A DNA stretch of 54,586 nt, taken from contig JACQUW010000108.1 of assembly GCA_016210115.1 (NCBI GenBank), positions 1 to 54,586 on the forward strand. Direction: 5' to 3'. The position numbers were made by a program, and so were the translations under genes. The stretch is from Deltaproteobacteria bacterium. Lineage in GTDB: Bacteria > Desulfobacterota > Binatia > UBA9968. Shown here in pieces: positions 1 to 7,121 of this stretch; position 1 is the first letter of the stretch, and every line of letters begins with the position of its first letter. Under the pieces are notes generated by a model. That model was not told the DNA's origin, did not search any database, and saw only the letters and a list, made by a program, of their open reading frames with translations.

Positions 1-753
1 GTCGACAATCAGGTCGATTCCGGTCGCTGCCTCTAGAGCGCGGATATTGCGTCCCTCGCGTCCAATGATCCTCCCCTTCAGATCATCACTCGGCAACGGC
101 ACCACGGTTACGGTTCGTTCAGCGACAAAATCTCCGGCCAATCGTTCTATCGCGAGGGCAACGATCTTTTGCCCTTTGCGAGTTGCTTCCTCTCGCGCTT
201 CTTCTTCAATGATGCGGATGCGTTTTGCAGACTCGTGTTTGGCTTCCTCGAGCATCTGATCGATCAAGCTCTTTTTCGCCTCTTCCCGGGTAAATCCCGC
301 GACCCTCTCCAACTGCCGCTTCGAGTCATCCATCAGACGTTCACATTCGTTTTCCTTCTCTTCAGCCGTTTTTTCCCTTAATTTCACGGCGGCTTCGCGC
401 CTTCCCAGTTCAGCTTCTCGCTTTTCCGCCGTCTCTATCCGCTTATCTAGACTTTCCTCCTTGTTAATTAGTCTCTTCTCTAGCAGTTGCAGCTCCCGGC
501 GTATCTCGCGCACCTCCTTTTCGAAATCTGCCTTCGCCTGTAAAATGCTATCCCTGGCATGGATTTCTGCCTCTTTTTTTATCGCGCTGGCCTCTTTCTT
601 CGCTTCTTCGATGATACGGCCTGCGGTGCTCGTCGCCAATTCCATCTCGACCCGGTTTCGTCTTTTCCGAATCCAGGAAAAAACGAGCGACATAAAAACT
701 CCCAAAAGAAGACCGCCAATTCCAACTATTATGGTAAATTCCAACAAAAACAC
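1..753 (-). CDS. rny: Ribonuclease Y, N-terminal part (cut by window edge)
   Basis: Membrane-anchored endoribonuclease that starts mRNA decay. The minus-strand frame is open from a GTG at 753 to base 1, giving 251 residues without a stop. Residues about 4-22 form one hydrophobic anchor. A long Lys/Glu/Arg-rich coiled coil follows to about residue 190. The frame ends inside a KH domain with the GRIIGREGRNIRALE motif near residues 230-244. The HD catalytic domain lies beyond the window. The GTG start follows a G-rich stretch and puts the anchor at the N-terminus as the family requires. An ATG about ten bases upstream is in another frame. The gene follows the formyl-THF ligase gene on the same strand, probably in one transcript. 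Family assignment is firm; the exact start is less so. Confidence 0.93.
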   Translation of the reverse strand, partial: MFLLEFTIIVGIGGLLLGVFMSLVFSWIRKRRNRVEMELATSTAGRIIEEAKKEASAIKKEAEIHARDSILQAKADFEKEVREIRRELQLLEKRLINKEESLDKRIETAEKREAELGRREAAVKLREKTAEEKENECERLMDDSKRQLERVAGFTREEAKKSLIDQMLEEAKHESAKRIRIIEEEAREEATRKGQKIVALAIERLAGDFVAERTVTVVPLPSDDLKGRIIGREGRNIRALEAATGIDLIVD

Positions 754-774
754 CCCCTTTTTTCATTGTTAAGC

Positions 775-1374
775 TCAGGAAGCCCAACCCCACTCCCGGC
801 TTTCTCCGCAGTGGATAATTCTGTGTTCAGTAACAATGTAGTGAACCCTTTTATCCCACACGTCCGATGGTATCCGTTCGACTAGCTGCAATTCATAAGC
901 CAATCCGGTGATCATTGCTCCGTCCCCTGCGGATTCGAGCGCCCGATCATACCACCCCTTACCTCGCCCCAAACGATTCCCTTCTGGATCGAAAGCTATT
1001 CCTGGGACGAAAAATATCGTCGCTTCGCCGTCAGCCGATTGTATCCCACTGTTCCCAATGGGCTCGAGAATTCCACAGTGGCCAACTCTAAGCTCGTCAA
1101 CCGATTTCACCCTAATAAAACTCAAAGCTCCAGCCTCCCGTGCCCTCGGATAAAATACTTTTTTACCGCTGCTCAGGGCATGGTCTCGAATGCTTTCGGT
1201 CCTAACCTCTTTGCCAATTGGGCTGTAAAGGACAACCGACTGCGCGAGGAGGTAAGCGGGGAATTCGAGCACCCGCCTTTGGATCATTTTGCTCCACCGA
1301 GCGGCTTGAGGGGTTGGAAGAGACTCGCGCCGCAGGAGCGCGCTGGCTCGTAGTGTTGCTTTTGTCTCCTGCAT
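775..1374 (-). CDS. ygfA: 5-formyltetrahydrofolate cyclo-ligase
   Basis: ATP-dependent enzyme converting 5-formyl-THF to 5,10-methenyl-THF in cytoplasmic folate metabolism. The diagnostic C-terminal motif FDPEGNRLGRGKGWYDR is seen about 132-148 residues from the upstream GTG at 1386. It matches the family's nucleotide-binding loop, usually RLGxGxGxYDR. The N-terminus has the usual basic helix. The ATG at 1374 is preferred because GAGGA lies just before it; the GTG at 1386 adds four residues. The product of about 199 residues has normal family length. The gene lies between the 6S RNA gene and rny, an arrangement known from other bacteria, where 6S RNA and this gene are often cotranscribed. Confidence 0.93.
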   Translation of the reverse strand: MQETKATLRASALLRRESLPTPQAARWSKMIQRRVLEFPAYLLAQSVVLYSPIGKEVRTESIRDHALSSGKKVFYPRAREAGALSFIRVKSVDELRVGHCGILEPIGNSGIQSADGEATIFFVPGIAFDPEGNRLGRGKGWYDRALESAGDGAMITGLAYELQLVERIPSDVWDKRVHYIVTEHRIIHCGESREWGWAS

Positions 1375-1673
1375 AGAAATCCTCACAACGCAGGCAAACT
1401 GACACTGCCGAAGGAATTAAAAGAGAGAGGGGGGGAAAGTGCTAAACCGCGGACTGATCTATGTGCGGCGAATGGCTCCCCAGAACAAGGTGGCTCTGAG
1501 AGAAAACCCTATTCAAGCGAGTCGACTCAGGATTAGGGAACCGTAATACTACAAAACTCCAACTCTTCAGTATTGGTATGCTTCCTCGCAACCAAAGATG
1601 CCAAAAACAATAGACCAGATCTTGCGTTAAATAAATCCCCAAGTGCCACATCTTTCCGCCACCCTTCGTGCTT

Positions 1674-1846
1674 TCCCCCGCATTATGCCGTGTCAATGGA
1701 TCAACTTGAACCTGTAACCAGGTGGATGCCATGTTACCGTTTGGGTCTTCCCCTGGTAAGGGCATGACGGCCGCGGCAAGGGACGGCTTCCGTTTTTTCT
1801 TTGTTGGTTCTAAGTTGTCTCCGCTGATCACGAGCACAGCAGGGGA
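1674..1846 (-). ncRNA. ssrS: 6S RNA (SsrS)
   Basis: Regulatory RNA that mimics an open promoter and sequesters housekeeping RNA polymerase. No tool was run; the call rests on context and hand folding. It lies between zapA and the formyl-THF ligase gene, the classic ssrS locus. The terminal stem pairs CCCC-GCUGUG (from 1845-1835) with CACGGC and GGGG (1692-1675). An internal stem pairs CAACUU-A-GAACC (1817-1806) with GGUUCAAGUUG (1712-1702), with one bulged A. Between them lie unpaired purine-rich and central regions as in 6S RNA. The length of about 173 nt is typical. Exact ends are uncertain by a few bases. The remaining 300 bases to the ligase gene hold only a weak hairpin (1545-1574) and no other recognisable gene. 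Confidence 0.86.
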
Positions 1847-1863
1847 AAAGATTAAACCCCGTT

Positions 1864-2142
1864 CTAGCCCTCCTCACTTAAAGTGGTTGCAATCCTGTTT
1901 GTTAGATGGTTCAGCCGCTGCAGCAGCTTGTCGTAATTATCCTTTAAGCGGTGATAGTCATCCGCTATATTTAACGCAGCCAACGTGGCTATATTGGACT
2001 TCCCAATTGGCGAGGACATACTCGACACTTCCTGCATTTTGGCATCCACGTATCCGGCAACCCTGTGGACATGGCTCTCCTCAGCATCGCTGCTGATTTT
2101 GAGCTTTTGCCCCAAAATTTCTACCTCGACAGCTCTTTTCAT
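1864..2142 (-). CDS. zapA: Cell division protein ZapA
   Basis: Small cytoplasmic protein that crosslinks FtsZ protofilaments at the Z-ring. The 92-residue product begins MKRAVEVEILGQKL, the family's N-terminal beta strand. It has the SDAEESHVHRVAGYVD helix and a C-terminal coiled coil ending in an acidic tail. The ATG at 2142 is chosen because GGAAG lies at good spacing; the ATG at 2163 adds seven residues that do not fit the family. The gene directly follows a coiled-coil gene and precedes 6S RNA, the common order. Family assignment is confident. Confidence 0.9.
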   Translation of the reverse strand: MKRAVEVEILGQKLKISSDAEESHVHRVAGYVDAKMQEVSSMSSPIGKSNIATLAALNIADDYHRLKDNYDKLLQRLNHLTNRIATTLSEEG

Positions 2143-2159
2143 ATAATCTTCCTTCCACA

Positions 2160-2387
2160 TCAAGGAAGATCTAATAGCTCAAAGTGTCCCAGGATTTTTA
2201 CCAGCCGCTCCCTGATTTCGTTCCGCTCCATCTGATACTGGCGAAGCTGGCCTTTCAGTTGATCGGACTCGCTCTCTTTCTGCTGCAGTCTTTTCTCCAC
2301 CAACTGTTTCTCGCGCTTGATCCTCTCATGCTTTTCCAGCAACTGATTTATCTTTACCTCCAGCTGTTCAAGACTCTCCGGGGTCAT
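2160..2387 (-). CDS. zapB: Small coiled-coil protein, ZapB-like
   Basis: A 75-residue protein, almost wholly a charged coiled coil rich in Glu, Lys, Arg, Gln and Leu, ending in the short hydrophobic tail HFELLDLP. There is no signal peptide or membrane segment. Coiled-coil genes of this size next to zapA are generally ZapB-like division factors, so a cytoplasmic role at the Z-ring with ZapA is likely. This rests on context and composition, since coiled coils carry little family signal. A GTG four codons upstream (2399) is an alternative start; neither start has a clear ribosome site. It is probably the first gene of the zapB-zapA-ssrS-ligase-rny unit. Confidence 0.68.
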   Translation of the reverse strand: MTPESLEQLEVKINQLLEKHERIKREKQLVEKRLQQKESESDQLKGQLRQYQMERNEIRERLVKILGHFELLDLP

Positions 2388-2399
2388 AACGAGAAACAC

Positions 2400-2800
2400 G
2401 GAAAATGATGTTTTAGTTTAGTTTTAAGGCCTGTTTTTGTCAAGCAGCAGCGCCTAACTTAACCACAGTCGGAAAGTTGGTAGTGGTCTGGCAGACTGCT
2501 AAGGAAGACCCGGTTAACCCTGTGTCCAACCCCAGAAAGCGAAAAAAACACGGTTCCAGATGGTAAACCTTCTCGGCAGCGGGACGTCTATATATATGCC
2601 GAATATGTGCCGAGCGTGGCCACATGAGGGCCTTAAAGCACGATTTGAAGCGGGCTCCAGTAACAGTGCGTGAGCTCAGCGAGCTCTGGGATGGGCGAGA
2701 GTTGAAACCCAACCCAGCGCAACCTCATTGCGTGGCAGTCCGCCAAGCCTCTGGCGGACTGCCGGGGTCCTGCGGTAGTGTTTAGGCGCAACCATTTCTC
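2400..2800. other. Intergenic region between divergent units
   Basis: About 400 bases separate the minus-strand zapB-zapA unit from the plus-strand sigma factor gene, so promoters for both should lie here. A 90-codon minus-strand frame has no protein-like features and was not called. The only clear structure is the hairpin at 2734-2763, listed separately. No convincing ECF-type promoter (GGAAC followed by GTC) was found upstream of the sigma gene. Confidence 0.5.
2734..2763. repeat. Perfect 12-bp inverted repeat
   Basis: GGCAGTCCGCCA and TGGCGGACTGCC are perfect reverse complements around a six-base loop. The hairpin lies 38 bases before the sigma factor ATG, with no T-run on either side, so it is not a typical terminator. 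It could be a dispersed palindromic repeat, a regulator site or a leader structure controlling translation of the sigma gene. Confidence 0.7.
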
Positions 2801-3382
2801 ATGGAGACCCGCGAATCTTCAGAGCTAGGTGATGAAAAGCTCGTTGCTCTCGCGCGCAGCGGCCAGCGCGGCGCATTCGAGCTGCTCATGGAACGGTATA
2901 AACAAAAGGCTTACCGCATCGCGTTTGATTTCACGCGGGACCGCGAAGAGGCCAAAGACCTCTCCCAAGAGGCGTTCTTGCGAGCTTACATCCATCTTAA
3001 GGATTTCGACCAGCGGGCCAGCTTCTACACTTGGTTTTATCGAATTCTGGTCAACCTCTGCCTCGACCACCGCCGCCGTGGAAAACGGATCTCGTGGCAG
3101 TCCCTTGAAGATAAAAACGACAAAGTTCCCGGTGCCGGAGAAGTTCCAGATAACACCTCCTCCCCGGACGAGGAAGCGATAGCGGAAGAACTGTCGCGAA
3201 AAGTGCTAAGCGCTTTGGCGGCCCTTCCGCCGAGACAGCGCACGGCCTTCATCTTAAAGAACCACCAGGGACTCGCGATTCACGAGATCGCGAAAGTTAT
3301 GCAAACCGCTGAGGGAACGGTCAAGGCTCATTTACATCGCGCCGTCGTCACTTTAAGACAAAGCCTGGCAGAGCCGGCTTAG
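2801..3382 (+). CDS. ECF-type RNA polymerase sigma factor
   Basis: Extracytoplasmic-function sigma factor of 193 residues that directs RNA polymerase to stress promoters. Region 2 is seen near residues 20-90: FELLMERYKQKAYRIAF, then DREEAKDLSQEAFLRAY, then FYTWFYRILVNLCLDHRRR. Region 4 lies near residues 130-190 with LPPRQRTAFILKN and the helix-turn-helix ending EGTVKAHLHRAV. Region 3 is absent, as expected for the class. The ATG has only a weak ribosome site. A membrane anti-sigma gene follows 15 bases later. The downstream exported proteins are likely regulon members or signal inputs, and the pair probably autoregulates. The specific signal cannot be read from sequence. Confidence 0.95.
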   Translation: METRESSELGDEKLVALARSGQRGAFELLMERYKQKAYRIAFDFTRDREEAKDLSQEAFLRAYIHLKDFDQRASFYTWFYRILVNLCLDHRRRGKRISWQSLEDKNDKVPGAGEVPDNTSSPDEEAIAEELSRKVLSALAALPPRQRTAFILKNHQGLAIHEIAKVMQTAEGTVKAHLHRAVVTLRQSLAEPA

Positions 3383-3397
3383 CAGGAGGCAAAACTT

Positions 3398-3925
3398 ATG
3401 GTTGGTGACAAAGACTTACCTAACGGAGCTTGCAAGGAATTCGAGCAGGATCTGGTCTTATATCATTATCGAGAGTGTACGGAAGAGCAACGGAATCGGG
3501 TCGCAACGCACCTGCTGAGTTGCGCTCACTGCCGGTCTTTCCTTGCCAGTCTGAGCGATATCCTGGCTGCTACCGTAAAGGGGGACGAGCCTCCTCCGGA
3601 GTTTTGGGAAAGCTATTCAAAAGAGATGCGCCTAAAGCTTGATTCCCTAGGGGAAAGAGATTTGTGGTGGAGGCGGATTGCGTCTGTTTTTTATCCTTGG
3701 CCGGTACCGGCTCTGGTAGGGGCTTTGGTCCTATTGCTGGCCGTTACCTTGACCTTCACTAAGGGCATTTGGGAGGCGAAAGACCAGCTCGCCAACGGTG
3801 AAAAGATTGCAGAAATTCAGCCCGTTTCGGAGAATATAGAGTTTTTTAAATCAATGGATTTTCTTGAATCCTTGGATCTGCTGGAAGAAATGGAAGCGGC
3901 GAAAGCCAAACCGAAAGATGCCTGA
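3398..3925 (+). CDS. Zinc-finger (ZAS-type) transmembrane anti-sigma factor
   Basis: A 175-residue protein that probably holds the preceding ECF sigma factor inactive. The cytoplasmic N-terminal part has the zinc-binding pattern HLLSCAHC (H-x3-C-x2-C) near residues 38-45, typical of ZAS anti-sigma domains. One membrane segment (ALVGALVLLLAVTLTF) lies near residues 105-120, followed by a periplasmic tail of about 50 acidic residues containing EFFKSMDFLESLDLLEEME. A strong ribosome site (AGGAGG) lies before the ATG. The sigma/anti-sigma gene order supports the role. Release could follow metal or redox change at the zinc site or periplasmic signalling through the tail; neither is shown by the sequence. 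Confidence 0.9.
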   Translation: MVGDKDLPNGACKEFEQDLVLYHYRECTEEQRNRVATHLLSCAHCRSFLASLSDILAATVKGDEPPPEFWESYSKEMRLKLDSLGERDLWWRRIASVFYPWPVPALVGALVLLLAVTLTFTKGIWEAKDQLANGEKIAEIQPVSENIEFFKSMDFLESLDLLEEMEAAKAKPKDA

Positions 3926-3944
3926 TTGAGCGGGGTAGCAAAGA

Positions 3945-4331
3945 ATGAAGTTCATGATAAAGTACCTTAGCTTTCTTGCCCTGCTGTTTTTTCCGCTTGC
4001 GGCCTTGGCTTTGCAGCCGGAAGGCTATTCGGAACGTTGGCGCCGTTTGACGCCGGAGGAGAAAGCTGTGATCCAGCGCAATTACCAGCGCTGGAAGAAG
4101 ATGCCCAACGAAGAGAAGGATTATCTGCGCCGCGAATGGAACCACTGGCAGCGGCTTCCTCGGGAACGCCGCGAGCAACTCAAACAACGCTTCGATGAAT
4201 TCCGCCAGTTACCTCCCGAAGAGCGGCGCCAATGGCGCGACAAATATCAGGAGCGCCGAAGATTTACTCCGGATGAAAGGAAAGAGCTGGATAGGCGGTT
4301 TAGGGACCGGCGGGAGCGCTACCGGGACTGA
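3945..4331 (+). CDS. Exported DUF3106-like protein
   Basis: A 128-residue protein with a signal peptide (basic start, hydrophobic YLSFLALLFFPLAALA, probable cleavage after ALA). The mature part is a run of short charged helical units of the form W/F-x-x-LPPEER, for example RWKKMPNEEK, HWQRLPRERR and FRQLPPEERR. This pattern is that of DUF3106, a periplasmic family often found beside sigma/anti-sigma pairs. The repeated charged helices recall periplasmic sensors of the Spy/CnrX type, but no direct homology can be claimed. It starts 20 bases after the anti-sigma gene, so it is probably cotranscribed and may bind the anti-sigma periplasmic tail. That role is inference. Confidence 0.85.
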   Translation: MKFMIKYLSFLALLFFPLAALALQPEGYSERWRRLTPEEKAVIQRNYQRWKKMPNEEKDYLRREWNHWQRLPRERREQLKQRFDEFRQLPPEERRQWRDKYQERRRFTPDERKELDRRFRDRRERYRD

Positions 4332-4411
4332 ACAGGTGGCGGCGAGCTGTGTCGGTCGGGTAAACCTTTGCCCAGACCGATCGTCAAACTCTGCGGGAAG
4401 GAGGCTATGTC

Positions 4412-4657
4412 ATGAAGAAGATTTTAGTAGGTTTATTTATGGTTTTATTGCTGGCTCCTTCGGTTAGCTATGCCCATCGGTGGCGAGATTATGACTACAG
4501 GCGCGACCACTACAGGCATTACTACAGGTATTCCTACCGACCCTACCATTACCCAAGGCATTACTATCGAGATTATTACCGTCACCGTCCTTACTACGAT
4601 GAGCATTATCCTAAGAGATATTACAGATCTTACTGGTATGACCCATACCGGTGGTAA
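4412..4657 (+). CDS. Small exported Tyr/Arg/His-rich protein
   Basis: An 81-residue protein with a clear signal peptide, MKKILVGLFMVLLLAPSVSY-AHA-like, probably cleaved near AYA/HR at residue 21. The last 60 residues are nearly all Tyr, Arg, His, Asp and Pro: 21 Tyr, 14 Arg and 7 His by count. There are no cysteines. A strong ribosome site (AAGGAGG) precedes the ATG. The composition suggests metal binding, envelope or nucleic-acid/polysaccharide contact, or tyrosine crosslinking; none can be shown. No family is recognised with confidence. It lies in the ECF sigma locus and shares composition with the next gene, so the two are probably related in function. Confidence 0.75.
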   Translation: MKKILVGLFMVLLLAPSVSYAHRWRDYDYRRDHYRHYYRYSYRPYHYPRHYYRDYYRHRPYYDEHYPKRYYRSYWYDPYRW

Positions 4658-4704
4658 ATCGTACGGATCGTGAGGGACCGTTCTCCAATAACAGGAAGGT
4701 TACA

Positions 4705-4920
4705 ATGAAAACGATCGGACTAGCACTCCTGGCAATTAGCTTGGTATCTCTGGCTGGGTGCCACTGGCACCATTACGACCGCCACCGTTACTACGACGAT
4801 CGGCGCTACGGCTCTTACGACGAGCCTTATTATGACCGTGGGCGCTACCGCTCTTATGGTCGTTATGACCGTGGATACGGTCGGTACCCTGGCTATTATA
4901 GGTCTCGGTCCGAGGACTGA
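4705..4920 (+). CDS. Small Tyr/Arg-rich lipoprotein
   Basis: A 71-residue protein with a lipoprotein signal peptide: hydrophobic LALLAISLVSLAGC with the lipobox LAGC at residues 16-19. The mature part begins with a His cluster (HWHHYDRHR) and continues as Tyr, Arg, Asp and Gly in short repeats such as YDRGRYRSYGRYDRGYGRY. The ATG at 4705 is chosen because AGGAAGG precedes it and it gives a proper signal peptide. An upstream in-frame ATG at 4651 overlaps the previous gene. The composition matches the preceding protein, suggesting duplication or a shared role at the envelope. No enzyme motif is present. Confidence 0.72.
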   Translation: MKTIGLALLAISLVSLAGCHWHHYDRHRYYDDRRYGSYDEPYYDRGRYRSYGRYDRGYGRYPGYYRSRSED

Positions 4921-4961
4921 GATTGATACCGTAATTTCACGAGCCCAAGGAGGTAAGTACG

Positions 4962-5261
4962 ATGAAGAGGACTTTGTCTGCCGTTTTTGGCAGCCATAAT
5001 AACCCTGCTTCTCTCCGTTAGTTATGCTCACCACGGGGGTTACCCCCGGGAGGACGGTTGTTATAAGAGACTGGCGCCATTATGATGGCGGTGCAATTGC
5101 AGCCGGGGTAGTAGGGGCCTTGTGACCGGCGTTGCTATAGCCCGGTCTTTGTTGTGCCAGAACCGGTAAAGGTAATTCGACCCTCTTACCCAGACAAACG
5201 CCGGCAGAACCGAATTTACCAAACACGTTTCCTGGATACCCCTTATCCTGGCCGGTCTTAA
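4962..5261 (+). pseudogene. Frameshifted relic of a third small exported protein
   Basis: An ATG at 4962 with a strong ribosome site (AAGGAGGTAA) starts a frame that stops at 5019. A shift of one base near the T-run/GG at 4984-4990 restores a good signal peptide, AAIITLLLSVSYAHHG. A second shift near the C-run at 5043-5050 gives VVIRDWRHYDGGAIAAGVVG. A third shift between about 5119 and 5150 gives VVPEPVKVIRPSYPDKRR and a stop at 5259-5261. The pieces read as one exported protein resembling its neighbours. Three shifts in 300 bases favour a decayed gene, but runs of C, G and T mean sequencing error cannot be excluded. Its end overlaps the end of the convergent ABC gene. Confidence 0.65.
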
Positions 5262-7111
5262 GCTTGATCGCCTGATTGGCGGGTGGATTCGCGAGTCGAA
5301 GTGGTTATATTTCGCAATGCTTCCGCGCCACCATATTCTTGAAATTGGTATTGCAACTCGTAGAGCCGTGAATAAAGTCCCCCGCGTTTGAGAAGTGCTT
5401 GATGAGTGCCTTCCTCCCGGATCTGTCCCTTGTGGACAACAAGGATTCGGTCTGCTGTCTGAACGGTCGACAGGCGGTGCGCAATGATCATGGCACTGCG
5501 ATCTTTTAGAAGCTCCTTAAGCGCCTCCTGGATCAACATCTCGGTCTCGCTATCCACCGAACTGGTGGCCTCGTCGAGGATCAGTATTCTTGGATCGAAT
5601 GCCAGAGCTCGCGCGAAAGATAAGAGCTGGCGCTGTCCCTGGGACAAAGTCGCCCCCCTTTCCTGAACCGTCTCCCGGTATCGGTTGGGAAGTCTCTCGA
5701 TAAAGGGGGCAATGCGTGCTCTCGCGCACGCTTCCAAAACCCTGGGTTCACCGATCTTCGGATCTCGCAAAGTAACGTTAGTCGCCATATCCCCGGAAAA
5801 AAGGAAACCGTCCTGGAGAACCAGGCCCAGGTGCCTTCTAAGCGCGCGTTTGTCCCAGTCCCTGATGTCAACTCCATCCACAAAAATCGAGCCGCGCTCA
5901 ATCTCATAGAATCGCAACAGAGAGGCAACGACCGAGCTTTTTCCGGCTCCTGTGGCTCCCACCAGAGCGATCTTCTCCCCCGGGCTCAGCTTGAAAGAGA
6001 TGCCCTTGAGGACCGGTTCACCGGGCGTATAGGAAAGCCAGACATCGCTGAACTCGACAGCTCCTAGAAGGCGCTCCGGGGCCTTCGGCTTTCGCGGATT
6101 TTTAATCTTCTCACTGGTGTCCAGCAGGGTAAAGATACGTTCCGAGGAGGCCATGGCGGCCTGCATGATGTTGTATTTCTCCGCCAGGTCCCGGATCGGT
6201 TGATAGATCCTTTGAATGTACTGTATAAAAGCTACCATCACGCCCGCCTCCACGGCTCCCTGGAACATCATGCCTCCCGCATGCCAGAGCGTGAGACCGA
6301 TCGTCAGAGCGCTGAAGACCTCCACAATAGGGAAAAACATGGCATTGTAACGGACGCTTCGCAGAAGCGTGTCTCGGTAGTCGGTATTGACGTTTTGGAA
6401 ACGCTCATAAACGTTTTTCTCTTGCCCAAAAGTTTGAGTTGTGCCTATCCCCGCAATATTTTCCTGCAATGTTGAATTGAGTTTGGCCAAAATTAAGCGG
6501 CTATCGCGATAAACTTCTCTGGCCCGGCGACGGTAAAAGCGGCTGACGTAGAGAATCAGCGGAAACCCGCCGATGGTTATAAGCGCCAGTTTCCAATTGA
6601 GCCAGAACATCGCCCCGGCAACCCCGAGCACTATGAATGCGTCGCCGAGAAGGCCGATGACCCCGGTGCTAAAGAGCTCGTTCAGGGTTTCCACGTCGTT
6701 AATCGTCCGCGTCATCAGGCGGCCCACGGGGTTATGGTCAAAAAATGCCAGATCCTGCTTCTGAAGATGAGCAAAAATTTCTGTCCTTAGGTCGTGCATC
6801 GCCCTCTGGCCCGTGTACTCCATCGTGTAGGTCTGAGCGAAAAGAAAAACGAATCCCAAGATAACCGTGAGCAGATAAAGCCCAGCCACCCGATCGAGAC
6901 CGCCCACATCACCGGCGGCGATATACCGGTCAATCGCGATCTTAGTCAAGTACGGTCCAAGGAGCTGGCTTGCCGTATAAAAACCCAGAAAAACTAAGGA
7001 CAGAATCAGCAATTTCCAGTAGGGCCTGAGATACCACAGAATGCGGCGCATCAACCTGGCGTCATAAGCCTTCCCTAAAATGTGATCTTCGACCTGGTAG
7101 CCTGCGCTCAT
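5258..7111 (-). CDS. ABC exporter half-transporter (consensus ATP site)
   Basis: A 617-residue multidrug/lipid-type ABC exporter subunit in the inner membrane. An N-terminal six-helix exporter domain occupies roughly residues 25-330. The ATPase domain follows, with Walker A GATGAGKSS, Walker B LILDEATSSVD carrying the catalytic Glu, and an intact H-loop AHRLSTV. Its signature is LSQGQ rather than LSGGQ. The partner gene lies 10 bases upstream and lacks the catalytic Glu and His. The two therefore form a heterodimer of the TM287/288, BmrCD or LmrCD kind, in which this LSQGQ faces the partner's degenerate site. Substrate is not deducible. The ATG at 7111 has GAGGT before it. Confidence 0.93.
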   Translation of the reverse strand: MSAGYQVEDHILGKAYDARLMRRILWYLRPYWKLLILSLVFLGFYTASQLLGPYLTKIAIDRYIAAGDVGGLDRVAGLYLLTVILGFVFLFAQTYTMEYTGQRAMHDLRTEIFAHLQKQDLAFFDHNPVGRLMTRTINDVETLNELFSTGVIGLLGDAFIVLGVAGAMFWLNWKLALITIGGFPLILYVSRFYRRRAREVYRDSRLILAKLNSTLQENIAGIGTTQTFGQEKNVYERFQNVNTDYRDTLLRSVRYNAMFFPIVEVFSALTIGLTLWHAGGMMFQGAVEAGVMVAFIQYIQRIYQPIRDLAEKYNIMQAAMASSERIFTLLDTSEKIKNPRKPKAPERLLGAVEFSDVWLSYTPGEPVLKGISFKLSPGEKIALVGATGAGKSSVVASLLRFYEIERGSIFVDGVDIRDWDKRALRRHLGLVLQDGFLFSGDMATNVTLRDPKIGEPRVLEACARARIAPFIERLPNRYRETVQERGATLSQGQRQLLSFARALAFDPRILILDEATSSVDSETEMLIQEALKELLKDRSAMIIAHRLSTVQTADRILVVHKGQIREEGTHQALLKRGGLYSRLYELQYQFQEYGGAEALRNITTSTRESTRQSGDQA

Positions 7112-7121
7112 ATCATCGACC

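Noticed and set aside
1442..1837. Minus-strand frame of 131 codons between zapA and the ligase gene
   Set aside because: It overlaps the 6S RNA, which has supported pairing, and shows no protein character.
2440..2712. 90-codon minus-strand frame before the sigma gene
   Set aside because: No domain or ribosome site, and random-like composition; left as intergenic.
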